In this document: positions 53,644 through 62,391 of the stretch, piece by piece
How the letters are laid out: each line of letters starts with the position of its first letter
Position numbering within the stretch: the first letter of the stretch is position 1
Source: Ochromonas danica
Lineage: Eukaryota; Sar; Chrysophyceae; Chromulinales; Chromulinaceae
Assembly (NCBI GenBank): GCA_015146655.1
Contig: VKHL01000069.1
Location: 82,287 to 146,286 of the forward strand
Reading direction: 5' to 3'
Length of the DNA: 64,000 nt
Notes under the pieces: generated by a model
Told to the model about the DNA's origin: nothing
Database searches by the model: none
Seen by the model: the letters and a program-made list of their open reading frames with translations, nothing else
Program-made: the position numbers and the translations under genes

Positions 53644-54210
53644 ATGAGAATGAAGTCAACAATGTTCTGGGTATTGTCTTGCACCTTCTTGTTCCTCTTC
53701 CTAACTCATGCATTTATTCCTCCTACCTTGAACTGTTTAAACACTCATCAACCTGTCTCTTCTTCCCTGCAGCGGAGGAAGTGGAAGAGTGAGACCACCA
53801 CCACAACAACAATACCATCTTGCAACAGAAGTAGACAGTCTGTCTCATCATCATCCGCCACACGTCTCTATCTTGACATCTTTGGATTAGGTCCAAGTGA
53901 GATCTTGATCATTGCAGGTGCAGGACTTCTTCTCTATGGACCTGCTAAAGTAAAGGAACAATTACGTGGTAGTGGTGTGAAAGGTCAGATTGTCTCTAAA
54001 GGATGGATTTATGATCGAAAAGAACGGATTGAAGAAATGAAGAAATATGCGACAAAAAGACGTAGTCAGCGTGCTTTAGAGTTTATTAATCAAGCTATAG
54101 AAGAAGGTGATGAAGAGGTTTTGAAGAAGATGGAGGAATTTGAAGATATCTTTGGACAAAGTGATAATAACAATGAGAAGACAACAACCGTCGTGACAAA
54201 GAAGAAATAG
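53644..54210 (+). CDS. tatA: Plastid twin-arginine translocase subunit, TatA/Hcf106 type
   Basis: One exon of 188 residues. The presequence is a classic complex-plastid type: signal peptide FWVLSCTFLFLFLTHA followed by Phe (THAFIPP), then a Ser/Thr/Arg-rich transit segment to about residue 90. The mature part begins LYLDIFGLGPSEILIIAGAG with one membrane helix, then the Phe-Gly-Pro-like hinge (LLYGPAKVKEQLRG) and a charged amphipathic helix, ending in a Lys-rich tail. Family role: forms the pore-like complex that moves folded Tat substrates across the thylakoid. The start at the second in-frame ATG (53644) is preferred because the frame upstream opens with GTG. TatA against TatB cannot be settled by eye. 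Confidence 0.88.
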   Translation: MRMKSTMFWVLSCTFLFLFLTHAFIPPTLNCLNTHQPVSSSLQRRKWKSETTTTTTIPSCNRSRQSVSSSSATRLYLDIFGLGPSEILIIAGAGLLLYGPAKVKEQLRGSGVKGQIVSKGWIYDRKERIEEMKKYATKRRSQRALEFINQAIEEGDEEVLKKMEEFEDIFGQSDNNNEKTTTVVTKKK

Positions 54211-54586
54211 TTGGCTCTTCGTGTGTTTTGTTTGTGTGTGTGTCTACTACAAGGTGTAAATAAGGAAGAAAGAGAGAAACAAAGAGAGGAGAGTCAAGGC
54301 TGAGCTTACAATCAACAAAGTGCTCGCCGTCATCTGGGAGCTAGACTACTACCAGGTCGTCTACCACTACACTACAACATGTATCTCATAGTATCATAAT
54401 AAGTTAGGTTGCAGCAAAGTCAACGCATCTTGAAAGGGTTATTCAAAAAAATATATTTCAATTCATCATAACAAACTACAAATATAACAAAATGGAGGGG
54501 AAAGGCTTCAGCCCCAGGAGGCTCAATGACAAGGAAGTAGCAGATCATACAGTCATAGAAGTGAATAGAAGTCACCCGTGACGATT
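54211..54586. other. Intergenic region between convergent tatA and RING genes
   Basis: 376 bp between two 3' ends, no feature recognised. Confidence 0.5.
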
Positions 54587-55579
54587 TCATTTACGAGCGC
54601 GAGCAAGAACAATTAAAGTGATCACACTAACCACCATACAAGCCACCCACCAGGATGTTCTCCCATAATCCTCCACCGCAGGGGATGGTTGATCAGCAAC
54701 TTTCTCAGACGTCTTCTTGCGTTCAGACAAGTAAAGCTCACGTCGTTCCGTCCACTCACGCTTCGCTTTGCAATCAGGAATGTTCTCAACCGCATCACAA
54801 ATGGTGCCGTCAAGCTGACGTTCATAACGAGGATCAACATATTCCTCGCAACATACAGGGCATTTATAAACCACCTCAATGTCATTAGATTGACAAGCTT
54901 GACAATGTTCCATAATGCAATGACCACAGAAGCTGTGTTCACATTCCAAAAGCACAGGAGCTGCCAAAACATCCTGGCAAATACTGCATGGATACTTATA
55001 ACGCAACTCTAGCCATTCCTTTGGAGGATGTTCAAAAGAAGGAATAGAGGAAACAATCGTTTTCTTCTCCTCTACCTGTTCCTTTTTATCCATCTTACGT
55101 GCTAAAGCATCAATCAAGCCAGGAGCTAAAGAGATTTCTCTCACTCTTTCGAGTAACGAATCTAATTGATGTAGCTCAATATCAGAAGGAAGAACCATCC
55201 CCATAGCTTCAGGATGTTCTCTGAAAACCTCAATAGCATTATTCACTTCAGTGGTAGTTGGTGGAGATTGGATAAGATTGATGACAGTTTTGTCATTGAA
55301 TTGTCTTCGGATAAGATGAGAAACTCCTTCGACAGTCAATGACTTGGTGGCTGTATATCCTTCCTCTTTGGAGAGCTGAAGCTCATTAGGAACATTATTA
55401 ACACCATTAGTAGTAGTAGTAAAAAATTGATCTGGTGTTAATACTAGAGGAGAAGGTAAAGTAGATGACAGATCATTCTTCACAGGGATGCCGCCAATAT
55501 GATTTCCAAGAAGATGATGAAGTCCACCTACTGCAATACTTGCGGCAACAATACGTTGTCCTTTATAACCTCCTTTCAT
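54587..55579 (-). CDS. Membrane-anchored RING-type E3 ubiquitin ligase
   Basis: One exon of 330 residues. A C3HC4 RING finger near 204-245: CSICQDVLAAPVLLECEHSF, then CGHC, then CPVC. A C-terminal membrane segment (WWVACMVVSVITLIVLARAR) makes it a tail-anchored protein with the RING on the cytosolic side. The N-terminus has a weaker hydrophobic stretch (IVAASIAVGGLHHLLG). Between them is a helical region (for example LIDALARKMDKKEQVEEKK). Family role: recruits an E2 and ubiquitinates membrane or nearby proteins; the organelle is unknown. The bearing membrane could be ER, mitochondrial or peroxisomal, given the basic residues after the anchor. Confidence 0.85.
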   Translation of the reverse strand: MKGGYKGQRIVAASIAVGGLHHLLGNHIGGIPVKNDLSSTLPSPLVLTPDQFFTTTTNGVNNVPNELQLSKEEGYTATKSLTVEGVSHLIRRQFNDKTVINLIQSPPTTTEVNNAIEVFREHPEAMGMVLPSDIELHQLDSLLERVREISLAPGLIDALARKMDKKEQVEEKKTIVSSIPSFEHPPKEWLELRYKYPCSICQDVLAAPVLLECEHSFCGHCIMEHCQACQSNDIEVVYKCPVCCEEYVDPRYERQLDGTICDAVENIPDCKAKREWTERRELYLSERKKTSEKVADQPSPAVEDYGRTSWWVACMVVSVITLIVLARARK

Positions 55580-55870
55580 GATTAATATTTATTTTTATTT
55601 TGTTGTTGAGATTTTGGAATTGATTTGAAGAGATGACAAGGAAGTTGATTGTTCTCTGTTCTGTGGATCGTGCTGGCGCTTGTGGGAAGAGGGGCCACGT
55701 CTCAGCACTGCGCCATATGGCCTATCGCGCCATATGTCCCAGGCCATGGCCTATGAACATGGCCCAACTGAGAGTGAACTTAAGAAGAGAGTACTCAGAT
55801 TTCGATGATGTCCATTCAAATGAGATTTGATTAGATCTACTAGACTATAGCTATCTGCTTGTTTAATAGT
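55580..55870. promoter_or_regulatory. Divergent promoter between RING and pseudouridine synthase genes
   Basis: 291 bp between the two starts. A cluster of related half-palindromes (GCGCCATATG twice, GGCCATGGCC once) occurs at about 55708-55765; whether these bind a factor is unknown. Confidence 0.4.
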
Positions 55871-56917
55871 ATGTCATCTATACAATGTACTGTTTGTAAC
55901 TTAGAGTTACCTTCTAGAAATAAACTATTTGCTCATATTCGATCTGCTCATTCCTCAGAGAATCAGCAGTCAGTTGGTAGTATCAACAAGAATGACGACA
56001 ACGTTGATCTCTCTGCTGCTTTATCTATTGTCTATGAAGATGACAGCTGTCGTGTCGTGGTCAAACCACAAGGATTAGCTACCATGGGTCAAAATGGCTT
56101 AACTCTGTTTACACATCCTTCGCTGCAACTTGTTGGATGTACACGTCGTAAAGCTGTTCCTTGTCATCGTCTAGATGCTGCTACTGGAGGATTGTTAATA
56201 TGTAGTAAAACCAAGGAGAGTGAAACCATGATAAAACAATGCTTTCGCTTTAAATGGGTACAAAAGAAGTATTTGGCTATGGTCATGGGGAAAGTAGAAC
56301 CTTGTGAGGGAGAGTTCACTACACCCATTAAAGGTAAAGCAGCACGTAGTCGTTATCAAGTGATTTCCCATACAAGAAGTATCCAAGGAGATTGGATTAC
56401 AACCTTAGCATTATGGCCTGTTACTGGTCGAAAACATCAATTACGTAAACATTTGAATCAGGCAGGTCATCCTATTTTGGGTGATAAACGATATAGCCCG
56501 GCTGCTACTTGGCCATCAGAACATTCTTCCATGTATCTTTGGGCAGTAGCATTAGATATGCCCCATCCTAATGCTTTATATGACCTATTCAAAAAGTATG
56601 ACCTTTTCGAACAACAAGTCTTAGGCAAGCGGACTAGACCGACCAGCCAGCAAGATATTACAGCTCGTAAAGAGCCTTCATCATCAGGAAGAAACGACGA
56701 AGATGTTCTTGATAATGGGGATGGTGAAAGCGACGATGACAATGTAGATAGTTTACAGTGGAATGACGCGCAACATAAAGAAGTTGCGACTGTTCTGGAA
56801 TCGCTTCCTCGCCTATCTCTCACTATACCAGAACCAGACTATTTTGTCAAAACGCGAGAACTTCGTGCGGCTGCATGGGAACAATCCAAAAATTCCAATA
56901 CAATAACAGAAGAATAA
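55871..56917 (+). CDS. RluA-family pseudouridine synthase with N-terminal C2H2 finger
   Basis: One exon of 348 residues. A C2H2 zinc finger at 6-27 (Cys6, Cys9, His22, His27) precedes the RluA/RsuA catalytic domain: VVVKPQGLATMG, then CHRLDAATGGLLI with catalytic Asp102, then VQKKYLAMVMGKV and TGRKHQLRKHLNQAGHPILG. The last 90 residues are acidic and poorly conserved. Family role: isomerises specific uridines in rRNA or tRNA; the target is unknown. The finger may help RNA binding. The frame opens at a TTG further upstream; ATG 55871 (MSSIQCTVC) is the start. There is no obvious organelle presequence. Confidence 0.9.
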   Translation: MSSIQCTVCNLELPSRNKLFAHIRSAHSSENQQSVGSINKNDDNVDLSAALSIVYEDDSCRVVVKPQGLATMGQNGLTLFTHPSLQLVGCTRRKAVPCHRLDAATGGLLICSKTKESETMIKQCFRFKWVQKKYLAMVMGKVEPCEGEFTTPIKGKAARSRYQVISHTRSIQGDWITTLALWPVTGRKHQLRKHLNQAGHPILGDKRYSPAATWPSEHSSMYLWAVALDMPHPNALYDLFKKYDLFEQQVLGKRTRPTSQQDITARKEPSSSGRNDEDVLDNGDGESDDDNVDSLQWNDAQHKEVATVLESLPRLSLTIPEPDYFVKTRELRAAAWEQSKNSNTITEE

Positions 56918-57006
56918 AGCTAACGTAGCTTCAGTTATTAAGAAACAATCGACAAGTACAGAATTTCTCATTACAGCGGTTGTACAGTGAATTGTGGAGG
57001 TCAATA

Positions 57007-58748
57007 TTATTCATCAATTAGGCTAATACTATTAAGAACGGAGTAACCTGTTGCAACACCACCTTCATCCACAGAAGCTCCCTTGGTACGCAGCAGGTAT
57101 CCACAGTAGAAGTTGAGCATGTCACCACCCTCATAGCCGTAACCAAGATAAGCTCCATAAACTCCAAGCTCACTAATGGATTCCGCTAGAGTGACTTCAC
57201 CTTGTTTATAGAAGATCGTTTCTGCCTTTCTGGGGAAAATACGTTCCATTAAGACATATCCAGACAAAGTGGAATGATGATCGTGGGCTCGTAAGAAATT
57301 AGATACTGCATCATTATAGAAGTTGTTTCCACCCCCTTCTCTTTGAGGCTTTAACACCCAGTTTGATCCATCTTCTTTTGCGCGCTGCACAGCCTTCTCA
57401 GCCAAACTATGCACAGCGGGATCATGATCACCGAGTGAATACTGCTCTGCAAAGGAATGTCGAAGGATAATACTCTCCTCCTCGGTAAGGAATCTCTCAA
57501 GAACCCCTGGTTTACATAGAGCAGCTTGAATAGCTTTCGTTCCTGCCAAATGGTAGCCAACTGTTGGGCACTTCAAAGCGTTGCTACCCTCCAAGAGAGC
57601 TCGTGAATCCCACTCCACTTGCGAAGGGTAATCATTAGGTCCGTATCCAGCACGGAAGTAAACAACTGACACCGGAAGTCTATGACTGTGACCTGCACGA
57701 GCAAAAGAGAGCGTTTGGTCTTTTTCAACTTGACAGTACTCCATGACCTCTGCAAGAGTAACAAATTCAACGTTGACATGATGCTTTTCGGATAACTGTA
57801 TCTCTAGCGCTCTTTGGTCTCCTTGCTAAAATAAATCACATTGAGAATGTTAGTACAAGATTTCGGAAAGATTAGTTAAACAACAGATTGCTCCGACTTC
57901 CTTACATTTCGTTCGTTGGGTTGAACAATAAACAAAATAATGGCCTCATCTCCTTTCGATGTAGCCTTATGAGCACGAGCAAGGGAAGCACTTAAGTTCT
58001 CCAAAGAGAAGTTATCTTGTAGATTAGCTTTTAAAACAGCACCCGTGACAGGTTGGTCAGGAAAGGCTTTATGAATCAAATCTTGGAAATGCTGATCATG
58101 TCCGAATCGACCAAGTAAATGATCGTGTAAGCTTCTTACTTTCTTGCTTAAACAACCAAAAGAAGCTGCAATAGTATTGATCTCAACTTGTAACAGTCGA
58201 TTATCATGATTGAGCATGTAGTCACTACGAAAGATCCCAAACTGCAAAGCAGATGTCAAGACATCATCTGGAACTTTCTGATACAGTTCAATTAAGCGTT
58301 CAGTAAAATCATCTGCTTGGCCTACAGTTGACAACTCTTCCAACAAGAACTTTCTGTCTCTTGATATGCGATCCATCAACTTGTTCCAAACTGGTTGAAT
58401 CTTTTGAGCATATTCGAAAGCTTCACGTGAAAAACGACTTGGGATTACTGAAATAGGCGCTGGATACCAGTTGGTTTTTCCATCTGTATACATAAGTCCA
58501 TGTATACCACACCAAGCATTGATGTGTTTGGCAAGACTGTCTTCAATCCTTAATTCATCACTTCTTTCCATTTTTGTAAGATGAGATTGGGATCGATATT
58601 GTGAATGTATTGAAGTAATAGTAGGTCGATGTATGAAAGATCTAGGAAAGGATTTCACTTCTGTAACCCAAGGAAGAAGAAGAAGAAGAGAAGAGAATAA
58701 TGATGAGATGGTAAGAAGGAAGGAGAAGAAGAAGATGTTCAAGACCAT
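57007..58748 (-). CDS. GSS: Eukaryotic glutathione synthetase with optional signal leader
   Basis: Exons 57906-58748 and 57007-57825 with an 80-nt GTAAGG...TTAG intron give 553 residues. The ATG at 58748 starts a hydrophobic leader (MVLNIFFFSFLLTISSLFSS) followed by KSFPRSF, resembling a plastid or secretory presequence. A second ATG at 58571 (MERSDELRIED) gives a 494-residue cytosolic form close to human GSS (474). Motifs of the eukaryotic enzyme: LLQVEINTIAASFG, the substrate-binding FIVQPNERNQ (across the junction), WVLKPQREGGGNNFY (Gly-rich ATP loop), LMERIFPR, and ISELGVYG plus GGVATGYSVL near the end. It joins gamma-glutamylcysteine and glycine using ATP. Confidence 0.95.
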
Positions 58749-58921
58749 CACACACCCCACGGCTTGTCTATTCACTCTGAGCTGCACTCAGCACTCCTGC
58801 TGCTGCACACAAACACACCATGTGAAACAACCATCTTCCACACCAATTTGGATCTCAAACTCCACTTTTCGAAGTTTTAAAGACAACATCTCTTGTCTTG
58901 ACAGTGAATCCCTCCATCACA

Positions 58922-58954
58922 CATTGCATTGCATTGCATTGCATTGCATTGCAT
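58922..58954. repeat. (CATTG)n pentanucleotide repeat
   Basis: Six and a half perfect copies, ending 14 bp before the ATG of the 81-residue orphan, so probably in its leader. Confidence 0.95.
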
Positions 58955-58968
58955 CAGTCTAGAGCAAA

Positions 58969-59315
58969 ATGACTGGCGAAGATCCTGACAGATCCAAACA
59001 AGATCATCAAGAGCATCAGCGGCAAGCTTTAAGACCTGGTGAGTAGTTAGATTAACCTCTGTTGTTGAAGTAATAAGCGCTTGTTTGTGTAGGGTGCCTG
59101 CGCACGTCGTGAGGCTGGGTGGGGTAGCGTGTCGTGTAGCAGATCCGAACACAGGCGCTACTCCATATTCCGATCACGCTTATCACCATCTTACCTCTGC
59201 CCAGTTGACCAACATCATGAATGTTCTCAACCGCCAGCAGTGGGGAGCAGATTGTGGAGATGCCAACGAGTCGGTGGGGGCATTCTACCAGGCCCACAAC
59301 TCCGGTTTCGGCTGA
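58969..59315 (+). CDS. Small orphan protein, 81 residues
   Basis: Exons 58969-59038 and 59140-59315. A 101-nt intron (GTGAGT...GTGTAG) is placed at the only acceptor that keeps the frame (Pro-Ala-Asp-Pro across the joint); an earlier TAG near 59092 would give a stop. The first exon is polar (MTGEDPDRSKQDHQEHQRQA). The second has a Tyr/His segment (ATPYSDHAYHHLTSAQL), a helix (TNIMNVLNRQQWG), then DANESVGAFYQAHNSGFG. There are no membrane segments or signals. I do not recognise it. GC content is higher than in the neighbours. It could be a small structural subunit. It diverges from the glutathione synthetase gene by 220 bp. Confidence 0.5.
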
Positions 59316-59470
59316 CACAATTAGAGTTGGACCCTTTCATGGGTTGGTACTTTTCACTAATTTTGTTTTAAAAATAAACTTGCGCGATAATTACGATGTT
59401 AGTCTAAACAAGTGACACCTGAAGTCTAATGAGCATCAGTAGTTGGCAACTATTTTAGAAAAAACCTCTC

Positions 59471-59682
59471 ATGTACCCACACCATCAATATCAGTCCACC
59501 CAAGCTAGACATATTCAATCTTCAAAGGCGATTCGAGTCGAAGAATATCATTATAGAGCATCATGGAAAGAAAATCGAATATTCCCGAAGGAAAGCACAA
59601 ATGAGCGCAATCAAAAGGTGTGTGCTGGAAGAAAACTAATCAGCATCACGTTGGCTAATCAAACTTTCAGCGATGCGGACTA
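59471..59682 (+). CDS. Possible small protein, 55-70 residues
   Basis: ATG 59471 opens MYPHHQYQSTQ, then IRVEEYHYRASWKENRIFPK. A GTGTGT donor at 59618 and TTTCAG acceptor near 59673 could remove about 57 nt, giving 55 residues; unspliced it is 70. Composition (Tyr, Arg, Glu) looks coding, but no family is recognised. It overlaps the 3' end of the minus-strand gene below by three bases. Confidence 0.35.
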
Positions 59683-60117
59683 AATGTTTAGGGGAGTGCG
59701 GATCTTGACCAAAAGACGATATCTCTCCAAAATACGATTTCTCCAATCAGCTTCCCGTCGAGTCACAGGATCTTTCACTTCTTGATATCTTCGTTCGCTT
59801 TTATATTCAGAGGTATATTGTCCATAGCAGCCATTCACTCCATGGAAATGCTGAGGTGAAGCTTCAAAATAGAGGATGGAGGCAATCGCTCCTTCAACGA
59901 ACACTTCCTCGCCGCAAAGGGTCACTAGTGTTAGAAACTGTAGTCATAAAGTTCTTCAATAACTCCTGAGCAAAATTTTCAACATCTTTCTCCATTTTCT
60001 CTTCCATATTATAATGAGCAGCTAGGTTGGTCACAACAATATCCTGTGGTGTCAAGTGATAGTTCTTGTACGCAGTCTTGAAGAGTGAGGCAGACACTTC
60101 ATTCGAGGAAAGAGATG
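59680..60117 (-). CDS. Unrecognised gene with a frame break (unresolved intron or pseudogene)
   Basis: An upstream exon-like stretch (about 60117 down to 59894) follows a good TTTTGTAG acceptor and encodes SLFKTAYKNYHLTPQDIVVT and FAQELLKNFMTT. The next open stretch (about 59925 to 59680) is in another frame and encodes CGEEVFVEGAIASILYFEAS, YGQYTSEYKSERRYQEVKD and ends in KIRTPLNI before TAG. The two overlap for about 30 bases, so a normal-length intron cannot lie between them. A 46-nt GTTGAA...ACAG removal would restore frame but its donor is weak. No ATG was found for the first stretch; further exons may exist beyond 60117. The family is not recognised. Confidence 0.4.
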
Positions 60118-60576
60118 GTAGTAGCTACAAAACATATGAACGATAAGTTGGGCCATGATAGAGTCACCAAAGAATAAGATTGTTTCTCCGTTTTTTGAGG
60201 ATCGAAAGGATCGAAAGGATCGAAAGGATAACTACTTACTGCTCTCGAGCATTTACAACTCCTACAGTCCGATGTTTGCTACATACACATGTTCTGTACC
60301 AAAAGAGAAGTATAAACTTAGGGTGGAAATGCATAGATTATATGTTTTAATGGGTCAAGATTGCTTTGTTTGACAACCTGCACCTTCTTCCATCACAAAC
60401 TCCTCTTTTCGAAGTTAAAAAGCCAAATTTATTCCCACTGGCAAGGTGTGTGATCGGAATTTTCGATGTCATCATCATTTCCAATCAGATCAATCGTGTG
60501 AATCTGTACTGTAACACAGAGTGTGGAAGGGAAAGAATTTCTTCTGTTGGTTTAATTGTCTCTATTCTCTATTATC
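60118..60576. other. Intergenic region upstream of the CRAL-TRIO gene
   Basis: 459 bp. It holds a GTAAGT donor-like site on the minus strand near 60235 (perhaps of the broken gene above) and the 9-bp repeat. The CRAL-TRIO promoter should lie towards its right end. Confidence 0.45.
60200..60226. repeat. 9-bp tandem repeat, three copies
   Basis: Three perfect copies of GATCGAAAG followed by GAT, in noncoding DNA or in an intron of the minus-strand gene. Confidence 0.9.
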
Positions 60577-61617
60577 ATGGCTGATTTTATCATTTCTAAT
60601 TCTAGTAAAAGCAATAAATTTGTTCCAGAAGGGACAGTTTTTCCATTTGATGCAGCCATTCATTTGCTCACACCCATACCTACTGATGAGCAACAAGAAA
60701 AGATTAAAGCTTTCCGTGAAGCATTAGAGAAGCACCCACAGGCTGAACTTTACAGAGAGAATTTGGAATGGGTTGATGATAAACAACTCCAACGCTTTCT
60801 CATTGCTCGCAATTATAATCTGCAGGCTAGTTTGGACATGATTGTTCATGCTTTACAGTGGCGCAGTAAGCGTCGTCCCCATGAAATCGATAGCAAGGAA
60901 GGATGGGAAGCAAAGATCAGTAAAGAGGGAGAAACAGGCAAAATTTATGTGCCTGGCTATGACAAATGGAAGCGCCCTGTAGTTGTTATGGACAATGGAG
61001 CTCAAAACACGTCTAATTTAGACGATCAAATGAATTTCCTCGCTTGGAACTTGGAATTCTGCACTCGTCTAATGCCTTCTACAGTTGATAAATACTGTGC
61101 ATTTGTCCATTTGGAGACTTTTTCTTTCTTCGCCATGCCTTCCATGGCTGCTTCAAAGGAAACAATTCTCATGTTGGGAACAACCTTTCCTGAAAGATTG
61201 GGTCACTGTATTGCTTATCGACCTCCTACTATATTCCGTATGTTTTGGGACGCGGTGAAAGGTTTCCTTGATCCCAAAACTCGAAGCAAGATTATCTTCA
61301 TCAATGGCGATATCACAGACGGATCTGAGAATGATAAACTATTACGTAATATCATTGGCGATGATTGGAAGGAGTTAACTGGTGCTGAGCAACCTTATAT
61401 CGACAAGCGTTGCTCTCCTGGTTATAGCCATGAGAAATATTGGCCAACAGTGATCGAGCGATTGGATATTCTCAAAAGTCCTTCTTCGTCTGCCAAGTTA
61501 CCATCATTTGATGGTGCTAATTCTCCTAAGAGCAACGTGGACTTGATTGATCCAGAGACTCAGGCTCTGATAAATGAAATGGAACAGCAATTTCATGTTC
61601 TCGAGACTTCCAGCTAA
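60577..61617 (+). CDS. SEC14-like CRAL-TRIO lipid-binding protein
   Basis: One exon of 346 residues. The CRAL-TRIO N-terminal helices (VDDKQLQRFLIARNYNLQAS, then ALQWRSKRRP) are followed by the lipid-binding domain, about 105-295: IYVPGYDKWKRPVVVMDNGA, LEFCTRLMPSTVD, FPERLGHCIAYRPPTIFRM, WDAVKGFLDPKTRSKIIFIN. The C-terminus has the usual CSPGYSHEKYWPTV stretch and a short Ser/Asp-rich tail. The frame opens further upstream; the ATG at 60577 (MADFIISNSSK) is the probable start. Family role: exchange or presentation of phosphoinositides or other hydrophobic ligands between membranes; the ligand is not predictable. Confidence 0.9.
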   Translation: MADFIISNSSKSNKFVPEGTVFPFDAAIHLLTPIPTDEQQEKIKAFREALEKHPQAELYRENLEWVDDKQLQRFLIARNYNLQASLDMIVHALQWRSKRRPHEIDSKEGWEAKISKEGETGKIYVPGYDKWKRPVVVMDNGAQNTSNLDDQMNFLAWNLEFCTRLMPSTVDKYCAFVHLETFSFFAMPSMAASKETILMLGTTFPERLGHCIAYRPPTIFRMFWDAVKGFLDPKTRSKIIFINGDITDGSENDKLLRNIIGDDWKELTGAEQPYIDKRCSPGYSHEKYWPTVIERLDILKSPSSSAKLPSFDGANSPKSNVDLIDPETQALINEMEQQFHVLETSS

Positions 61618-61926
61618 ATAGAGTTAACCACAAGAAGTGATCAAGTGACATTTTTGTCTTAGGTTCGCGAAGATTTTCAAGTGGTGAACACCTCTACTCA
61701 TGATTGTTGGAATTGCAATCAACTCATATTTTAGAAGTAGTATGATAATAAGTGCTGCAAATAATTCTGGCCATCACTTTAAGATGCTTAATATTAGTAC
61801 ATACTAGTATTAAGTTTCAGTAAAGAGAAATAGTTACTCTTGCTATCTGCTCAAAATTGTTTGAGTTAACGGAGTTACAGTATAATAGATATCTCTTTAG
61901 CTACCAGCTTCAGAATAACAATCTGC
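61618..61926. other. Intergenic region between convergent CRAL-TRIO and zinc-finger genes
   Basis: 309 bp, no feature recognised. Confidence 0.5.
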
Positions 61927-62391
61927 TTATGGCTTGTGGCCATGAACAGCATCAAAGTGCTGCTCCAGTGACCGAGAGGAATTGAAAGGTTTGTCGCATA
62001 CAGAACATGGATTCGAGCTATGGACAGCATTGCAGTGCTGGTCTAGTGACTGCGAGGTCCTGCACATTTTGCCGCACATAGAGCATGAATATTGATGTAA
62101 AGCATAGATGTGCTGGCCGGGTGGCGGAGAGCTCTCAACCTGTTGATAAAATAGTAAAGGGCTATGAACAGCATCAAAGTGCTGTTGTAGTGACCGAGAG
62201 TTATTGAACGGCTTGTCGCATACATAACATGGATAGCCATGGACAGCATTGCAGTGCTGGTCTAGTGACCGAGAGGAATTGAACACTTTGTCGCATTTAG
62301 AGCATGAACAGTGATGTGAAAAATAAAGGTGATGGCCTAGCTGGCCGCATTCGGAACATGGTAAAGGGTCACGAACAGAACTGCAATACAT
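61927..62391 (-). CDS. C2H2 zinc-finger protein with duplicated two-finger unit
   Basis: The frame opens with GTG at 62421; the first ATG is 62391 (MYCSSVRDPLPC), giving 154 residues. A TATTGCAG acceptor at about 62384 suggests an upstream exon I cannot place, so the N-terminus is uncertain. Four fingers have the spacing C-x2-C-x12-H-x4-H: CSKCDKVFNSSRSLDQH, CYVCDKPFNNSRSLQQH, CSMCGKMCRTSQSLDQH and CSVCDKPFNSSRSLEQH, each ending AVH. A degenerate Cys pair precedes them. Fingers 1 and 3 resemble each other, as do 2 and 4, so a two-finger module was duplicated. Role: DNA or RNA binding, target unknown. Length and uncertain start leave open that this is a gene fragment. Confidence 0.6.
   Translation of the reverse strand: MYCSSVRDPLPCSECGQLGHHLYFSHHCSCSKCDKVFNSSRSLDQHCNAVHGYPCYVCDKPFNNSRSLQQHFDAVHSPLLFYQQVESSPPPGQHIYALHQYSCSMCGKMCRTSQSLDQHCNAVHSSNPCSVCDKPFNSSRSLEQHFDAVHGHKP
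61939..62290. repeat. Tandem duplication of a two-finger unit (period about 220 bp)
   Basis: The block ATGAACAGCATCAAAGTGCT recurs near 61941 and 62164, and GGACAGCATTGCAGTGCTGG near 62022 and 62241. Order is A-B-A-B, which shows a duplication of a two-finger module within the zinc-finger gene. Confidence 0.8.

Noticed and set aside
58877-59318. Minus-strand frames over the small orphan at 58969
   Set aside because: They read through the CATTG repeat and lack motifs; the plus-strand spliced frame is better.
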